A stretch of DNA of 33,926 bases from Candidatus Villigracilis propinquus (GCA_016714565.1 JADKDM010000029.1:1-33926); one strand, 5' to 3'; numbered from the stretch's first letter, positions 23,815 to 32,453 are shown. The notes: generated from the sequence alone by a model not told the origin. Translations and numbers: made by a program.

Positions 23815-25689
23815 GTGAGCAGTAGAAAGTTACAGTATGCAGACCGTGTTGCCTTGCAACAGGCAGACCAGGCGATTCGCAAGGATGTGTTCCGCGCGCT
23901 GGTGGAGGTCATTACCAATTGCAATGACAGTTATTCCCGTCTCGAACAGGCGGGTTGGTCAGTGGGCGGCGAGATCATCATTGACGTGCAGAGGAAGCAC
24001 AAGAATTCCATCATCCGCGTGCGGGACCATGCCGAGGGCATGACCGATATTCGCATGGACAAAGTCGTTGGCACGTATGGCGAAGCAACCAGCGGATTGA
24101 AGGAAGATAAACACGTCCGTGGGATGTGGGGACGCGGGCTCAAGGATTCCATCTTCGGGCTGGGGCATGGATATGTGCGCTCGTTCAAGGGCGGCAACTT
24201 TTACACCTGTTCCCTGCTGATCAAAAAAGGCATCCCCACCTTTGACCTTGAACAGCCTGTGCGGGCTACCGTTCCGCTGCGTCAACAGTATGAAGTGCCG
24301 GAAGGCAACGGAACAATTCTTGAGATCAACGTCTCGCGCGATGATGTGAAAGTGCCGCAGTTCGATAACTTCCGCAATTACTTGCAGAGGCATTTCGAGC
24401 TGCGTCCGATCATGAGCAACCCGCGGCGCAAGATCATTTTGCGGGACTTTGCTCCAGATGGGAAACTGCGTCAGGAACACCAACTCAGCTACAAGTCACC
24501 GCGAGGCGAAAAAGTTCTCAGCGAGAGAATTAAAATTCAGGGCTATCCTGCCAACGTGAAGCTGGATGTCTTTCGGTCAGGAATCCAACTCTCCACACGC
24601 AGCGAGGAAGGCGACTATGCCGACGGCGGGCTGCTGGTCATCAGCAAGGCCACGGTCATTTCGCTGACCATGCTCAAATTTGAAAGTGACCCGTACGCCG
24701 CGTATTTTTACGGTTCTATGCAATGCGATTATTTACATGACCTGTTGAAGAACGATGAGCCTGTGCTCACTGCAACGCGTGACGGAATCAACTGGACGCA
24801 TCCATTTGCGAAGGCGTTGAAGCTGGCGGTGGAAAGCAAACTCGAACCACTGATCGAAGCCGAGCGCAAACATGCAGTACATGATGAGCAGACCAAGCTC
24901 GACAAACAACTCCGCCAAAAGATCGATCATGCCCTGCATGAGTTGAACACGATCGCGTTTAGCGAATTGACCGAAAGAAGAGAAGACGGTTTACAAAAAA
25001 TAATTGAGCTGCCGCCTTCTGGAATTGGATTTTTCCCCGAGCGCGCTTTCGTACAAACCGGCCAGCATTTGAATTTGTTGCTGCGCGTGGATATTGCAGA
25101 GAAGTCACGCGCGGGCGCAACTGTGAGCGTGATCTCAAACAGCCCTGAAATTATTATTGCAACGCCGCAAGTGGTCATCCATCCGCACAAGAATGACCCG
25201 ACGATTGGCGAAGCGCGCATTCGTGTGGAAGGCAGGCAGGTGGGCAGCGAAGGCATGGTGACGGCGTACATCGGCAAGCTGCGCGCCGAGGCGATGGTGC
25301 AGGTGCATTCCAAAAAAGAAGTGCTGGCTCCCGCACCCGCACGCAGCAGCAACGCGCTCTTCACGGACATCCGTTTTGATGACCGCACCGATTCGCGTCA
25401 GCGTGTTTATTTTGACCGCGTCAACTCGAGCATTGTCATCGCTACGGGCGCGCCTTCGGTAAAAATTTATTTGGATGAAAACAAGCGCCTCGACACGACC
25501 GTGCAGGGTCAGGTGCTATTAGCAGAACTCGTCACTGAGGCAGTCTGCCGCGAGATCGCGCGCAACGGCGTGGAGCGCGGAAAGTTCCTCGTGCTCGAAG
25601 GCTCCGAGGCAGATGCGATCCAGAATCATTTCATCCGTTTGCAGAATCGGTACGCGCATTTGATCCACGAATATATTGTGACGATGTAG
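23815..25689 (+). CDS. GHKL ATPase (Hsp90/MutL/MORC-like)
   Basis: 624 residues from GTG 23815, which has AAAGG 10 nt upstream; the TTG at 23785 lacks a site. The Bergerat ATP-binding fold is complete. N-box EVITNCNDSY has Glu31 as catalytic base, Asn35 for Mg and Asp38. G1 is DHAEGM (71-76; normally DNGxGM). G2 is RGMWGRGLKDSIFG (from about 102). After this come a transducer-like region (about 180-330), a helical stretch, a beta-sandwich-like domain (about 400-520) and a conserved C-terminus. The architecture matches prokaryotic MutL/MORC-type ATPases, some of which occur in restriction or defence loci, rather than kinases or gyrase. Likely an ATP-gated dimeric clamp acting on DNA together with the basic protein upstream. 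Function unproven. Confidence 0.8.
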   Translation: MSSRKLQYADRVALQQADQAIRKDVFRALVEVITNCNDSYSRLEQAGWSVGGEIIIDVQRKHKNSIIRVRDHAEGMTDIRMDKVVGTYGEATSGLKEDKHVRGMWGRGLKDSIFGLGHGYVRSFKGGNFYTCSLLIKKGIPTFDLEQPVRATVPLRQQYEVPEGNGTILEINVSRDDVKVPQFDNFRNYLQRHFELRPIMSNPRRKIILRDFAPDGKLRQEHQLSYKSPRGEKVLSERIKIQGYPANVKLDVFRSGIQLSTRSEEGDYADGGLLVISKATVISLTMLKFESDPYAAYFYGSMQCDYLHDLLKNDEPVLTATRDGINWTHPFAKALKLAVESKLEPLIEAERKHAVHDEQTKLDKQLRQKIDHALHELNTIAFSELTERREDGLQKIIELPPSGIGFFPERAFVQTGQHLNLLLRVDIAEKSRAGATVSVISNSPEIIIATPQVVIHPHKNDPTIGEARIRVEGRQVGSEGMVTAYIGKLRAEAMVQVHSKKEVLAPAPARSSNALFTDIRFDDRTDSRQRVYFDRVNSSIVIATGAPSVKIYLDENKRLDTTVQGQVLLAELVTEAVCREIARNGVERGKFLVLEGSEADAIQNHFIRLQNRYAHLIHEYIVTM

Positions 25690-25710
25690 TGAGTTGGACG
25701 ATAGACGATG

Positions 25711-25748
25711 GACGGCAGACCGTGTGTGTTGGTCTGCCGTCTTTTTTG
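25711..25748 (+). terminator. Intrinsic terminator of the GHKL operon
   Basis: GACGGCAGACC and GGTCTGCCGTC form an 11-bp stem with a 9-nt loop, followed by TTTTTTG. It lies 22 nt after the ATPase stop. The sequence just before it (25697-25724) is again built of 7-bp units (GACGATA GACGATG GACGGCA). Confidence 0.92.
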
Positions 25749-25813
25749 ATTTAACAAGATTGTAGCTTTGGCTTAATAGATTTGTGACTTGCGAATGTCC
25801 CGAGACCTCACAT

Positions 25814-27457
25814 CTATTTGCAATTGTCAACTGTGAGAAAGTCCGTTTGAAGCACAAACAAACCGTTATCAATATCAGTAATGTAAAGATATGGGCACAT
25901 AATGGAAAGTCCGGATATATAAGACCCGGTTATGTAAGAACCCACCAAGGCTGGCGACTTTGGATTCGAAATATCTATAATCAGCAAGCCATCCCTTGAA
26001 GCAACGGCGAAAAGATAATTATTTACAATATGCAAATGGCTGAGACGCTTACCGGCATCATACACCGTGATCAAACGGGGATTCTTCGGGTCGGAAAAAT
26101 CTGCAACTTCCAAGTTCCCAACCCAATCAGCTATATAGGCTATTTTATTTTTAACAACAAGATCAACAGCACTTTCCCTGGTTGATAATTCATAGTGTCC
26201 GATTCGATCTGGATAAGGGTAGTATTCCGCCCAAACATAATTCGATACATCCTTAATATCCACACCGCCATCAATAGTATAAAGAAAATCATCTTCCACA
26301 AACATACCATTTGGAAGGTGGGTTACCTCGCGCCCTTCTATATTAATAAAACTGGGGTCGAACCCGTATTTTCTCTGGCTTATTTCAGCGAGGTCGGGAG
26401 GAATAACCGTTTCGTCACTGAAAGTCGGGTTTTGAAGATCAATAACCTTCACAATCCTTTCTTTGCCATCCTGCTCCATAAAGCCATAATGATCAACAGC
26501 GGCTACCAAATAAGAACGGGGAACCAGAAGCCCTGCATCGATTGGATTCTCAGGGTTTGAGATGTCGATCATGTTCAAATCCCAATACAGGTATGGAGGA
26601 TCGTGACTCACGTTGGTGACAAATGCCTTCGAACCATAAACCAGCACGTCCACAAGTTCCCGCGGCGGGGAATAAGAATATATTGCGGCAGTTTGAAGAG
26701 GCGGCGGAACATTGAATACTTGAAAACCTTCCTGTTCCGACACGGTATAAAACAAACCATTCGCTCCGTCACTTTTTTGAAGATTATCAACCAGTTCCTG
26801 ATTCAAGCCCAAGGCAAACCGCAGTATGCTGCCGAGCATTCCACTAATACAGCTTGTGGAACCTTCCGGGTGAGAGATATTCACAATATGGAGGGCCTTT
26901 TTGCACCCGGTTGGAATGCTAGACCCAAAACCAATGGAAATATGTTCGCAATGGACAGTGGTAAGAAACGCATGATTGTTTATTATTTTTATACTTTCAA
27001 TATATCCCTGCGGATACGACACATGCGCAGCAGACATATTGGCTGGATCAGAAATATCAACTTTCCACAACCCATTGTGTTGAACATAGGCATAATGACG
27101 ACCTTGATCAATGTATATCAAATCGCCGGGAATTAATAAAAAACCGACTCGATGAATATGGGCCGGGTCTGAAACATCGAACGCCGCCAATTCAAGACCA
27201 AATTTTACAAACACATGGTTTCCGCCTGCAAAAACTGAAGAAGCCTCCCCGCCAATATGCCCGACTGTATGCACTCTATTCTCAACCGGCTCAACTTCGC
27301 TGATATTTAAAAGATGTTGATCGCCTCTTTGCTCTTTCGTACACACTTTAGGGATGGGAAGAAACAACCATCTACATGCGAAAGCAAAAACCCAACAGAT
27401 TGAGATAAAAATGATGAAGTTTAACAATTGCCCGGGGATCGGCTTGTTTTCTTTCAC
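25814..27457 (-). CDS. LVIVD-repeat (beta-propeller-like) exported protein
   Basis: 547 residues from GTG 27457. One N-terminal hydrophobic helix (about 11-32) acts as signal or anchor. The rest carries at least seven repeats of the LVIVD type: DVSDPAHIHRVG, VDISDPANMSA, VNISHPEGS, DISNPENPIDAG, DLQNPTFSD, DFSDPKNPRLI and DISNPKSPALVG, each preceded by a short AYVQ/LFAVA strand. This pattern predicts an extracellular beta-propeller. Many members are surface proteins of unknown role. Start follows the stop of the YdcZ-like gene by 3 nt, so they are co-transcribed. I see no enzyme motif, and no strong ribosome site. Confidence 0.8.
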   Translation of the reverse strand: MKENKPIPGQLLNFIIFISICWVFAFACRWLFLPIPKVCTKEQRGDQHLLNISEVEPVENRVHTVGHIGGEASSVFAGGNHVFVKFGLELAAFDVSDPAHIHRVGFLLIPGDLIYIDQGRHYAYVQHNGLWKVDISDPANMSAAHVSYPQGYIESIKIINNHAFLTTVHCEHISIGFGSSIPTGCKKALHIVNISHPEGSTSCISGMLGSILRFALGLNQELVDNLQKSDGANGLFYTVSEQEGFQVFNVPPPLQTAAIYSYSPPRELVDVLVYGSKAFVTNVSHDPPYLYWDLNMIDISNPENPIDAGLLVPRSYLVAAVDHYGFMEQDGKERIVKVIDLQNPTFSDETVIPPDLAEISQRKYGFDPSFINIEGREVTHLPNGMFVEDDFLYTIDGGVDIKDVSNYVWAEYYPYPDRIGHYELSTRESAVDLVVKNKIAYIADWVGNLEVADFSDPKNPRLITVYDAGKRLSHLHIVNNYLFAVASRDGLLIIDISNPKSPALVGSYITGSYISGLSIMCPYLYITDIDNGLFVLQTDFLTVDNCK

Positions 27458-27460
27458 TAT

Positions 27461-27895
27461 TTATTTTACTGTCAACCAAACACCGAGCATCACCACGCCA
27501 AGACCAATGATGCGGGGCAGGTCAACGCTGCGCTGAGCGGCGCCGAGCAAGCCAAAGTGGTCGAGGAATGAACCGACCAGCAATTGACCCGCCAGCAGGG
27601 TAATCAATGCGCCCGCCACGCCGATGCGGGGGATCATGTATCCCATGGCAGAGATGACGATGAGACCGAAAGCGCCTGCGACCAATGTATACCACGGGAC
27701 GCTCCGCCATTCGCCGAGCTTGCTGCCAAAAAATAAAAGCGGAATCAACGCTGCTATCGCTCCACCTGCATGGATAATGAACACGCTTTCCATCATCCCC
27801 AAACGCTGGCTAATGATGCTCGACATGGGGCTTTGCACCCCGATGGCCATTCCTCCCAACAGGCCAACAAGAATTATCAAGAAAATAGGTTGCAT
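27461..27895 (-). CDS. DMT superfamily transporter, YdcZ/DUF606-like
   Basis: 144 residues from ATG 27895, which has AAAGGA 6 nt upstream. Five membrane helices, matching the half-length DUF606 (YdcZ) proteins that work as dimers. Motifs are GLLGGMAIGVQSPMSSIISQ in helix 1 and PWYTLVAGAFGLIVISAMGY further on, then LLAGQLLVGSFLDHFGLLG. The substrate is unknown. It heads a small operon with the LVIVD-repeat gene. Confidence 0.85.
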   Translation of the reverse strand: MQPIFLIILVGLLGGMAIGVQSPMSSIISQRLGMMESVFIIHAGGAIAALIPLLFFGSKLGEWRSVPWYTLVAGAFGLIVISAMGYMIPRIGVAGALITLLAGQLLVGSFLDHFGLLGAAQRSVDLPRIIGLGVVMLGVWLTVK

Positions 27896-27985
27896 GTGTG
27901 TTCCTTTATTTGAGATGTAGGCGATGATACCTGTATTGCCCAGCATAATATGTTACAGGTTATACACAGTTAATAGCTCACAATA

Positions 27986-28019
27986 CACGGTAACGCGAAA
28001 TAAATCTCGCGTTACCGTG
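27986..28019. terminator. Stable hairpin downstream of the YhhN-family gene
   Basis: CACGGTAACGCGA and TCGCGTTACCGTG are perfect 13-bp arms with an 8-nt loop. No T-run follows on the minus strand, so it may act as an RNA-stabilising 3' hairpin or a non-canonical terminator. Confidence 0.6.
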
Positions 28020-28033
28020 CCCAACTATGAGGT

Positions 28034-28699
28034 TTAAGAAAACTGTGTAATAACACCTGCAATCAGCGCGATCTGGCCGAGGTGATATGCACCGATATTG
28101 TAGATCCGTCCGTGCTGGATAGGAGCGACGAATTTGTTCCAGGCGAGGATGATGTCGGAGAGGTAGAAGAAGAATGCGCCAAGGCTGACCAGTGCGGCGG
28201 CGCTGGCATTCCACGATATGTCGGTCAGCTTCATCATGGCAGAGAGCAGCATCACCGAGATGACAGTACTGTAGACAATGATCGGGAGACGCATCCGCCC
28301 TTGTCCAGTGGCAGGCAAACGGTCCAGAATGCGGCGGATGACGCGGGCACCGCCCAGGCCGATCATGACGGCGAAGACGATCCCGAAGAAATCCATCGCA
28401 GGGATGGGGATATTAAATCCAACAATATAAGCGACATGCGCGAGCAGGAAAGCAACCAGCCCAAAGAGGAAAAATCTATCGAGCGAGATCATCAGGAGAA
28501 CATCCCCTACCAGTGATAGAAAAATCCCCAGCCCGAACCAAAGTAAGGCCCCGCTCAATCCAGCGGAGGTGAACAGCCAGATGAACAGGGCGATCATGAC
28601 GCCTGGCTTGGCAATGACTTCAAGCCTGAACCAGTTTTTCTGCAACGCCAGCGCTTCGAGCGCGGCAAAGACGAACGCGACGATCAAAAAGATTATCAT
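28034..28699 (-). CDS. YhhN/TMEM86 family membrane protein (lysoplasmalogenase-like)
   Basis: 221 residues from ATG 28699, which has GGGAGG 5 nt upstream. Seven to eight membrane helices. The two Asp positions characteristic of the family appear in SLVGDVLLM (helix 3) and FFYLSDIILAWNKF (helix 7). Mammalian TMEM86B hydrolyses the vinyl-ether bond of lysoplasmalogens; bacterial YhhN roles are mostly unproven. It appears monocistronic, upstream of a perfect hairpin. Confidence 0.88.
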   Translation of the reverse strand: MIIFLIVAFVFAALEALALQKNWFRLEVIAKPGVMIALFIWLFTSAGLSGALLWFGLGIFLSLVGDVLLMISLDRFFLFGLVAFLLAHVAYIVGFNIPIPAMDFFGIVFAVMIGLGGARVIRRILDRLPATGQGRMRLPIIVYSTVISVMLLSAMMKLTDISWNASAAALVSLGAFFFYLSDIILAWNKFVAPIQHGRIYNIGAYHLGQIALIAGVITQFS

Positions 28700-28880
28700 A
28701 CGAGCCTCCCATAACATCGTACCATAATCAATTCTCAAAAAGAAAGCAGCTGCGAGGTTCGCTCCACTGCCGGAGCACAGACGGGATATTACATGCCATC
28801 ACCAATAAAAACACGGCCCCAAAATCAACGCTCTATTCCTGATCATTAACTTCCCCTGTGTTTTACGGGGATTGTTTCCA

Positions 28881-29990
28881 TCACCCCAAGTGATTCCGTT
28901 TCCGGTTCTTGGACTGGTACAGCTCAATATCGGCGCGGTGCAGAAGATCATCGGGCGATGTATCCTCCGGCGAGATCTCCGTAACACCGACACTGAATGA
29001 GATATAAAAATCTCCGGCGGGCGATTCGATCTTCTGCTCCTGAAAGGCGTCCTGCATACGGGCAAGGCTCTTCAGTGCATCCGCGTGGCTACTGCTGTGC
29101 AGGATGAAACCGAATTCGTCACCGCCGAGCCGCCCGAAAATATCGCCCTGTCTTTTATTGGTATCCATCAATTTGGCGAATTGTATGATGGCCCGATCTC
29201 CAACAAGATGCCCATGCGTATCATTGATCTGTTTCAGGTTATCCAGATCAATAACCGCGAGACAAAAGCTGTGTTGATATCGTCCAAAACGATGCATGGC
29301 AAGGCGGGTATGTTCGATGAAACTGCGGCGATTCAAAATCCCTGTCAGCGGGTCGGAGGCGGCCAGTTCCTCGAACATGGTACGGGCTTCCTTCTCACGG
29401 ATGATGGCCCGATATTCAGCCTGTTTAAAACGGTTATTGCGCGAAAGCACAATAATGCCTGTGCCGTTCAGCAAGATCAACGTGATGGTATGAAGATATT
29501 TTTCCTGCGAGGTGGCTACGTTATCGGTGGTGAACAGCGCAATGATGCAGACAATGGTTATGATGGAAACGGGAATTATCCGGTAAACGAATTTATTCGT
29601 GATGAGCACAAACATGGCAATGACCAGAAAATCACTGACCAGCACATTCTCGGTGATACGCTCGGGCTGAAGAAAATCTGCGAACTTGGTTGCCACACCC
29701 AGGAACATGCTCCACGCAAACACCTGGGACTCATACGTGGCCATCCGGGTGACATGCCTGAAATTAATAATGAGGAAAGCTGAGAAGATGACAAACGCCC
29801 CCACCAAACTGGATGTTATAAAAAACTCGATCGTCCAGCCATAATACGAATAATCAATAATGGACAGCATCGGAGCCATAAGCGCGGCAACGCCTATAGC
29901 AATGGACGTTAGGTCCGTATCGTTTCTCAGGAAGTATTGCTTGCATTCCTGATCAAGATCCCCGAGGTTGGCGACCAGTTCCCTTAGCAT
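28881..29990 (-). CDS. Membrane diguanylate cyclase (GGDEF)
   Basis: 369 residues from ATG 29990; the longer TTG frame reads through the promoter -10 box. The N-terminal half has about six membrane helices with short loops. A short coiled coil (NNRFKQAEYRAIIREKEART) leads to the GGDEF domain: DPLTGILNRRSF, the signature RLGGDEFG for GTP binding and catalysis, and SFSVGVTEI. No RxxD inhibitory site is apparent before the signature. It makes cyclic di-GMP, probably in response to a membrane signal. No EAL domain and no obvious target gene nearby. Confidence 0.93.
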   Translation of the reverse strand: MLRELVANLGDLDQECKQYFLRNDTDLTSIAIGVAALMAPMLSIIDYSYYGWTIEFFITSSLVGAFVIFSAFLIINFRHVTRMATYESQVFAWSMFLGVATKFADFLQPERITENVLVSDFLVIAMFVLITNKFVYRIIPVSIITIVCIIALFTTDNVATSQEKYLHTITLILLNGTGIIVLSRNNRFKQAEYRAIIREKEARTMFEELAASDPLTGILNRRSFIEHTRLAMHRFGRYQHSFCLAVIDLDNLKQINDTHGHLVGDRAIIQFAKLMDTNKRQGDIFGRLGGDEFGFILHSSSHADALKSLARMQDAFQEQKIESPAGDFYISFSVGVTEISPEDTSPDDLLHRADIELYQSKNRKRNHLG

Positions 29991-29996
29991 TAATAA

Positions 29997-30002
29997 ATTA
30001 TA
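29997..30002 (-). promoter_or_regulatory. -10 box of the diguanylate cyclase, leaderless
   Basis: TATAAT on the minus strand, exactly 6 nt before ATG 29990. No ribosome site can fit between. Confidence 0.65.
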
Positions 30003-30050
30003 CGTCAATACACCCCTTATGCCCGTAGAAGCTACCTACCAATTACCATC

Positions 30051-30136
30051 CATCATCCCCTCTTGCATGGACGGTTTCCCCGACAATTCTCCCATCGGCC
30101 CTGACGGGTACCCAAAGGGTATGATATCGCCCCTAC
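30051..30136. repeat. 86-bp repeat, copy A
   Basis: Runs from CATCATCCCCTCTTGCATGG to GATATCGCCCCTAC and differs from copy B at only four positions. It contains the internal palindrome GGGTACCCAAAGGGTA. The flanking GCGGACATTCCACC (30147-30160) is also shared with copy C. Confidence 0.9.
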
Positions 30137-30177
30137 ATCCCACAACGCGGACATTCCACCTCAAATCAAAAAGAAGA

Positions 30178-30672
30178 TTAGACATCAGTTTCGCTTTCAC
30201 GCCAGATGAGACCAGCCGCCCAACGGGATAGGGCACTGACGGTTGCGCCAAGATAAATAAAGGCAGATCCAAAAGCAAAAGGGATGGCGACAAACGTGCC
30301 GATGAAAAAAACGCCAAAGCTCGCATCCCTGCCCCAGGTATCTCCAAAGCCGGTTGCAAAGAGCAGGGAAATAATTCCGGCAGCCACTGCACATATCGCA
30401 GGAATAACAAGATAGGCCATCAGGGTATATAAAACCCGTTTGTTCTTTTGAGGGATGCCAGCCAGTTTATTATCCACTTTTACACCGGCCCGAATCAATG
30501 TGATCAAGACGAAGGATGATACAGCCGCCAGTGAAAACGTGGTCATCAGGTATTGCAAAAATGTGCCATCGTAATGCCGAAAGGTGGTGAACAGGAACAC
30601 GAACGAGACAATGACAGCAATGACCGAGAGTATGTTAATGCTTACTTTGGGGAGATTATTTTTATTGACCAT
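30178..30672 (-). CDS. Small four-helix membrane protein, paralogue of the 31733-32338 gene
   Basis: 164 residues. Four to five hydrophobic helices with the polar segment GVKVDNKLAGIPQKNKRVLY in the middle. The C-terminus FIYLGATVSALSRWAAGLIW is nearly the same as FIYLGAGVSSVSRWAAGRIW of the neighbouring paralogue, and YLVIPAICAVAAG matches YVFIPAICCIGMP. No enzyme or transport motif is seen. The gene has TAGAAT 8 nt before its ATG and TTGGTA at 17-bp spacing, suggesting a leaderless transcript. Function unknown. Confidence 0.7.
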   Translation of the reverse strand: MVNKNNLPKVSINILSVIAVIVSFVFLFTTFRHYDGTFLQYLMTTFSLAAVSSFVLITLIRAGVKVDNKLAGIPQKNKRVLYTLMAYLVIPAICAVAAGIISLLFATGFGDTWGRDASFGVFFIGTFVAIPFAFGSAFIYLGATVSALSRWAAGLIWRESETDV

Positions 30673-30680
30673 AAGACAGA

Positions 30681-30709
30681 ATTCTATCTACACCCGCGCC
30701 ATTTACCAA
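30681..30709 (-). promoter_or_regulatory. Promoter of the small membrane protein gene, leaderless
   Basis: TTGGTA (30709-30704), 17-bp spacer, TAGAAT (30686-30681), then 8 nt to ATG 30672. Confidence 0.6.
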
Positions 30710-30737
30710 TGCCCCCATTGTGGGAACAGTCTCGAAT

Positions 30738-30776
30738 CAAAAACACTGGGACATCCATCCCAGTGCATTTCGTTAT
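30738..30776. repeat. ACTGGGA hairpin, copy 1
   Basis: CACTGGGA-CATCCA-TCCCAGTG (30744-30765) between divergent genes, followed by CATTTCGTT in place of the usual TTCTCTCGTT. Because both flanking genes point away, it is not a transcription terminator for either. Confidence 0.9.
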
Positions 30777-30858
30777 TTACTCATTCCCTTCTTCCACATC
30801 CAAAACCGTGACATGATGTGACTTGAGAGGGATTTATGGGTCTTTCTCTTTAACGTAA

Positions 30859-30879
30859 AGTATTAAAACTTTCAATACT
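30859..30879 (+). promoter_or_regulatory. Small inverted repeat upstream of the DUF3592 gene
   Basis: AGTATT and AATACT arms with a 9-nt A/T-rich spacer, about 25 nt before ATG 30905, near where a promoter is expected. A possible operator; may be chance in A/T-rich sequence. Confidence 0.3.
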
Positions 30880-30904
30880 CATCTCAGTTTTAGAGGAATA
30901 TCAC

Positions 30905-31378
30905 ATGTTTGACTTTAACTTCCCACCGTTCACTTGGCTTTCAACTTTTGGAAATATTGGTTTACCCATGCTGCTCTTCGGTCTGCTGGGTTTCATTTAT
31001 ACATTTTTATTTGTTCTGACATCGAAAAAAGCAAAGGGCGTCGTTACTGGATTTACGTCAAGCCGTTCATCAAAGGGAGGCACGATGTACCATCCTGTCT
31101 ACACGTTCAAGACCGAGGACGGTCAGGATGTGACCCGAGAGGACAAATTAGGCAGCACCCCACCAGCGTTTGAAGTGGGTCAGGAAGTACAAGTGCTTTA
31201 CAACTCACGAAATCCGCAGAACTCAAAGATAAAAACTTTCTCTGGCCTTTACTATACGCCTTCCATACTCTTCTTCATGGGCGCTATATTCCTGGGCGTG
31301 GACATTCTCCAGATGTTCGCGAAATCTGGCGATGGAGTATTTCAATCGTTCTTGCAATCCCTCGGTTTTGGCAGATAG
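30905..31378 (+). CDS. DUF3592 family membrane protein
   Basis: 157 residues. An N-terminal helix (about 18-40) and a C-terminal helix (about 118-138) flank a beta-rich soluble domain with YHPVYTFKTEDGQDVTRED and FEVGQEVQVLYNSRNPQNSK, the usual DUF3592 core (variants of V-YxPxxP). ATG 30905 has GAGGA 7-8 nt upstream. It lies between two paralogous small membrane protein genes that point the other way. The family has no assigned function. Confidence 0.82.
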   Translation: MFDFNFPPFTWLSTFGNIGLPMLLFGLLGFIYTFLFVLTSKKAKGVVTGFTSSRSSKGGTMYHPVYTFKTEDGQDVTREDKLGSTPPAFEVGQEVQVLYNSRNPQNSKIKTFSGLYYTPSILFFMGAIFLGVDILQMFAKSGDGVFQSFLQSLGFGR

Positions 31379-31479
31379 GCTAAAAACTTTCATCAACACG
31401 GCTGACAAAAGTTCCTCCATTTTCGAATGGGTGCTCGTAGAGTAGAGAAGAGATCAGGGAATTATCCCCTCAAACCAAA

Positions 31480-31512
31480 AACACTGGGACATCCTCCCAG
31501 TGTTCTCTCGTT
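31480..31512. repeat. ACTGGGA hairpin, copy 2
   Basis: ACACTGGGA-CATCC-TCCCAGTGT followed by TCTCTCGTT. It lies about 100 bp after the DUF3592 gene. Downstream CATCACATTGC is shared with copy 3. Confidence 0.9.
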
Positions 31513-31529
31513 CGCATCACATTGCCATT

Positions 31530-31641
31530 GCAGGGGCGACCCACCCATCCCCATACATCATCCCCTCTTGCATGGACAGTTTCCCCGACAATTCGCCCGT
31601 CTGCCCTGACGGGTACCCAAAGGGTATGATATCGCCCCTAC
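31530..31641. repeat. 86-bp repeat, copy B, with candidate terminal inverted repeats
   Basis: The core 31556-31641 matches copy A at 82 of 86 positions. Here GCAGGGGCGA (from 31530) upstream and TCGCCCCTAC at the end form a near-perfect inverted pair, which would make a ~110-bp element with inverted ends. No open frame inside. Confidence 0.85.
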
Positions 31642-31732
31642 GTTCACCATCCACGAAGGGACTTTGTGTCCATTTCAATTTCTTTACTAGAATTTCCCAA
31701 GTTCTTTGCTTTAAACCGGTACTTTAAAGGCT

Positions 31733-32338
31733 TTAAATTGGTCTAGCATAATTCTCCCCATCGTCCGCCTTACCCTCATCTACTTGTCCCGTATCAACTG
31801 GGAGATGAGGCTGTTCTGTTTCTGATGCAGGCGTCACTGGTTGCACTTCTTGCGGTTCAGTCCAAATTCGCCCTGCCGCCCAGCGTGATACAGAACTAAC
31901 CCCCGCGCCAAGATATATAAATAAGAAGCCTGTTGCCGCAGGTATCAATGCAATAATTGAAAGCAGCCCAAAACCAAACCCGGCATCTTTTGTAAAACCT
32001 TCTTCCAACACACCTGATAAAGAGGCGATCACAAATAAAGGCATGCCAATGCAACATATGGCAGGTATAAATACATAGACAAGAATGGAAACGAAAATAC
32101 GAATGGCTTTCTTTGAAATCCAAGACAGGGCGTAGTCCAGCCCGGCGCCGAACCAAACCAGCAAAATCAATGTGATCGATGAAGGGATGGTTATCGTCAG
32201 GGCATTTTTAAATTGGTCTGCAACGGTTTTCGAGTCTGCATCCAAATTCCATAAGACAAGAAAGGAAAACGGGACGGTTAAAGCGGAGAGTACAAACATA
32301 GATATAAGGGGAAGGATTTTCTTTTTGTTCATGACCAT
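31733..32338 (-). CDS. Small membrane protein with acidic C-terminal tail, paralogue of the 30178-30672 gene
   Basis: 201 residues from ATG 32338 (a second ATG at 32332). Four to five membrane helices aligned with the paralogue, ending FIYLGAGVSSVSRWAAGRIW. It then has an extra 45-residue cytoplasmic tail rich in Glu, Pro and Asp. An AAGGAG lies 12 nt before the first ATG, a slightly long spacing. The intergenic region on both sides carries repeat elements. Function unknown; the pair probably arose by local duplication. Confidence 0.7.
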   Translation of the reverse strand: MVMNKKKILPLISMFVLSALTVPFSFLVLWNLDADSKTVADQFKNALTITIPSSITLILLVWFGAGLDYALSWISKKAIRIFVSILVYVFIPAICCIGMPLFVIASLSGVLEEGFTKDAGFGFGLLSIIALIPAATGFLFIYLGAGVSSVSRWAAGRIWTEPQEVQPVTPASETEQPHLPVDTGQVDEGKADDGENYARPI

Positions 32339-32396
32339 ACTTCAGATGATCTCCTTGTAGAATTCGCACGATTATACTGTCTCTACCCCAAAATCA

Positions 32397-32432
32397 AGAA
32401 CACTGGGATATTCATCCCAGTGTTCTCTCGTT
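32397..32432. repeat. ACTGGGA hairpin, copy 3
   Basis: AACACTGGGA-TATTCA-TCCCAGTGTT, a 10-bp perfect stem, then CTCTCGTTGACATCACATTGC. Confidence 0.92.
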
Positions 32433-32453
32433 GACATCACATTGCTCGTAGGG

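Noticed and set aside
27986..28019. Standard intrinsic terminator
   Set aside because: The hairpin is perfect, but neither side has the T-run expected, so it is listed only as a hairpin or possible terminator.
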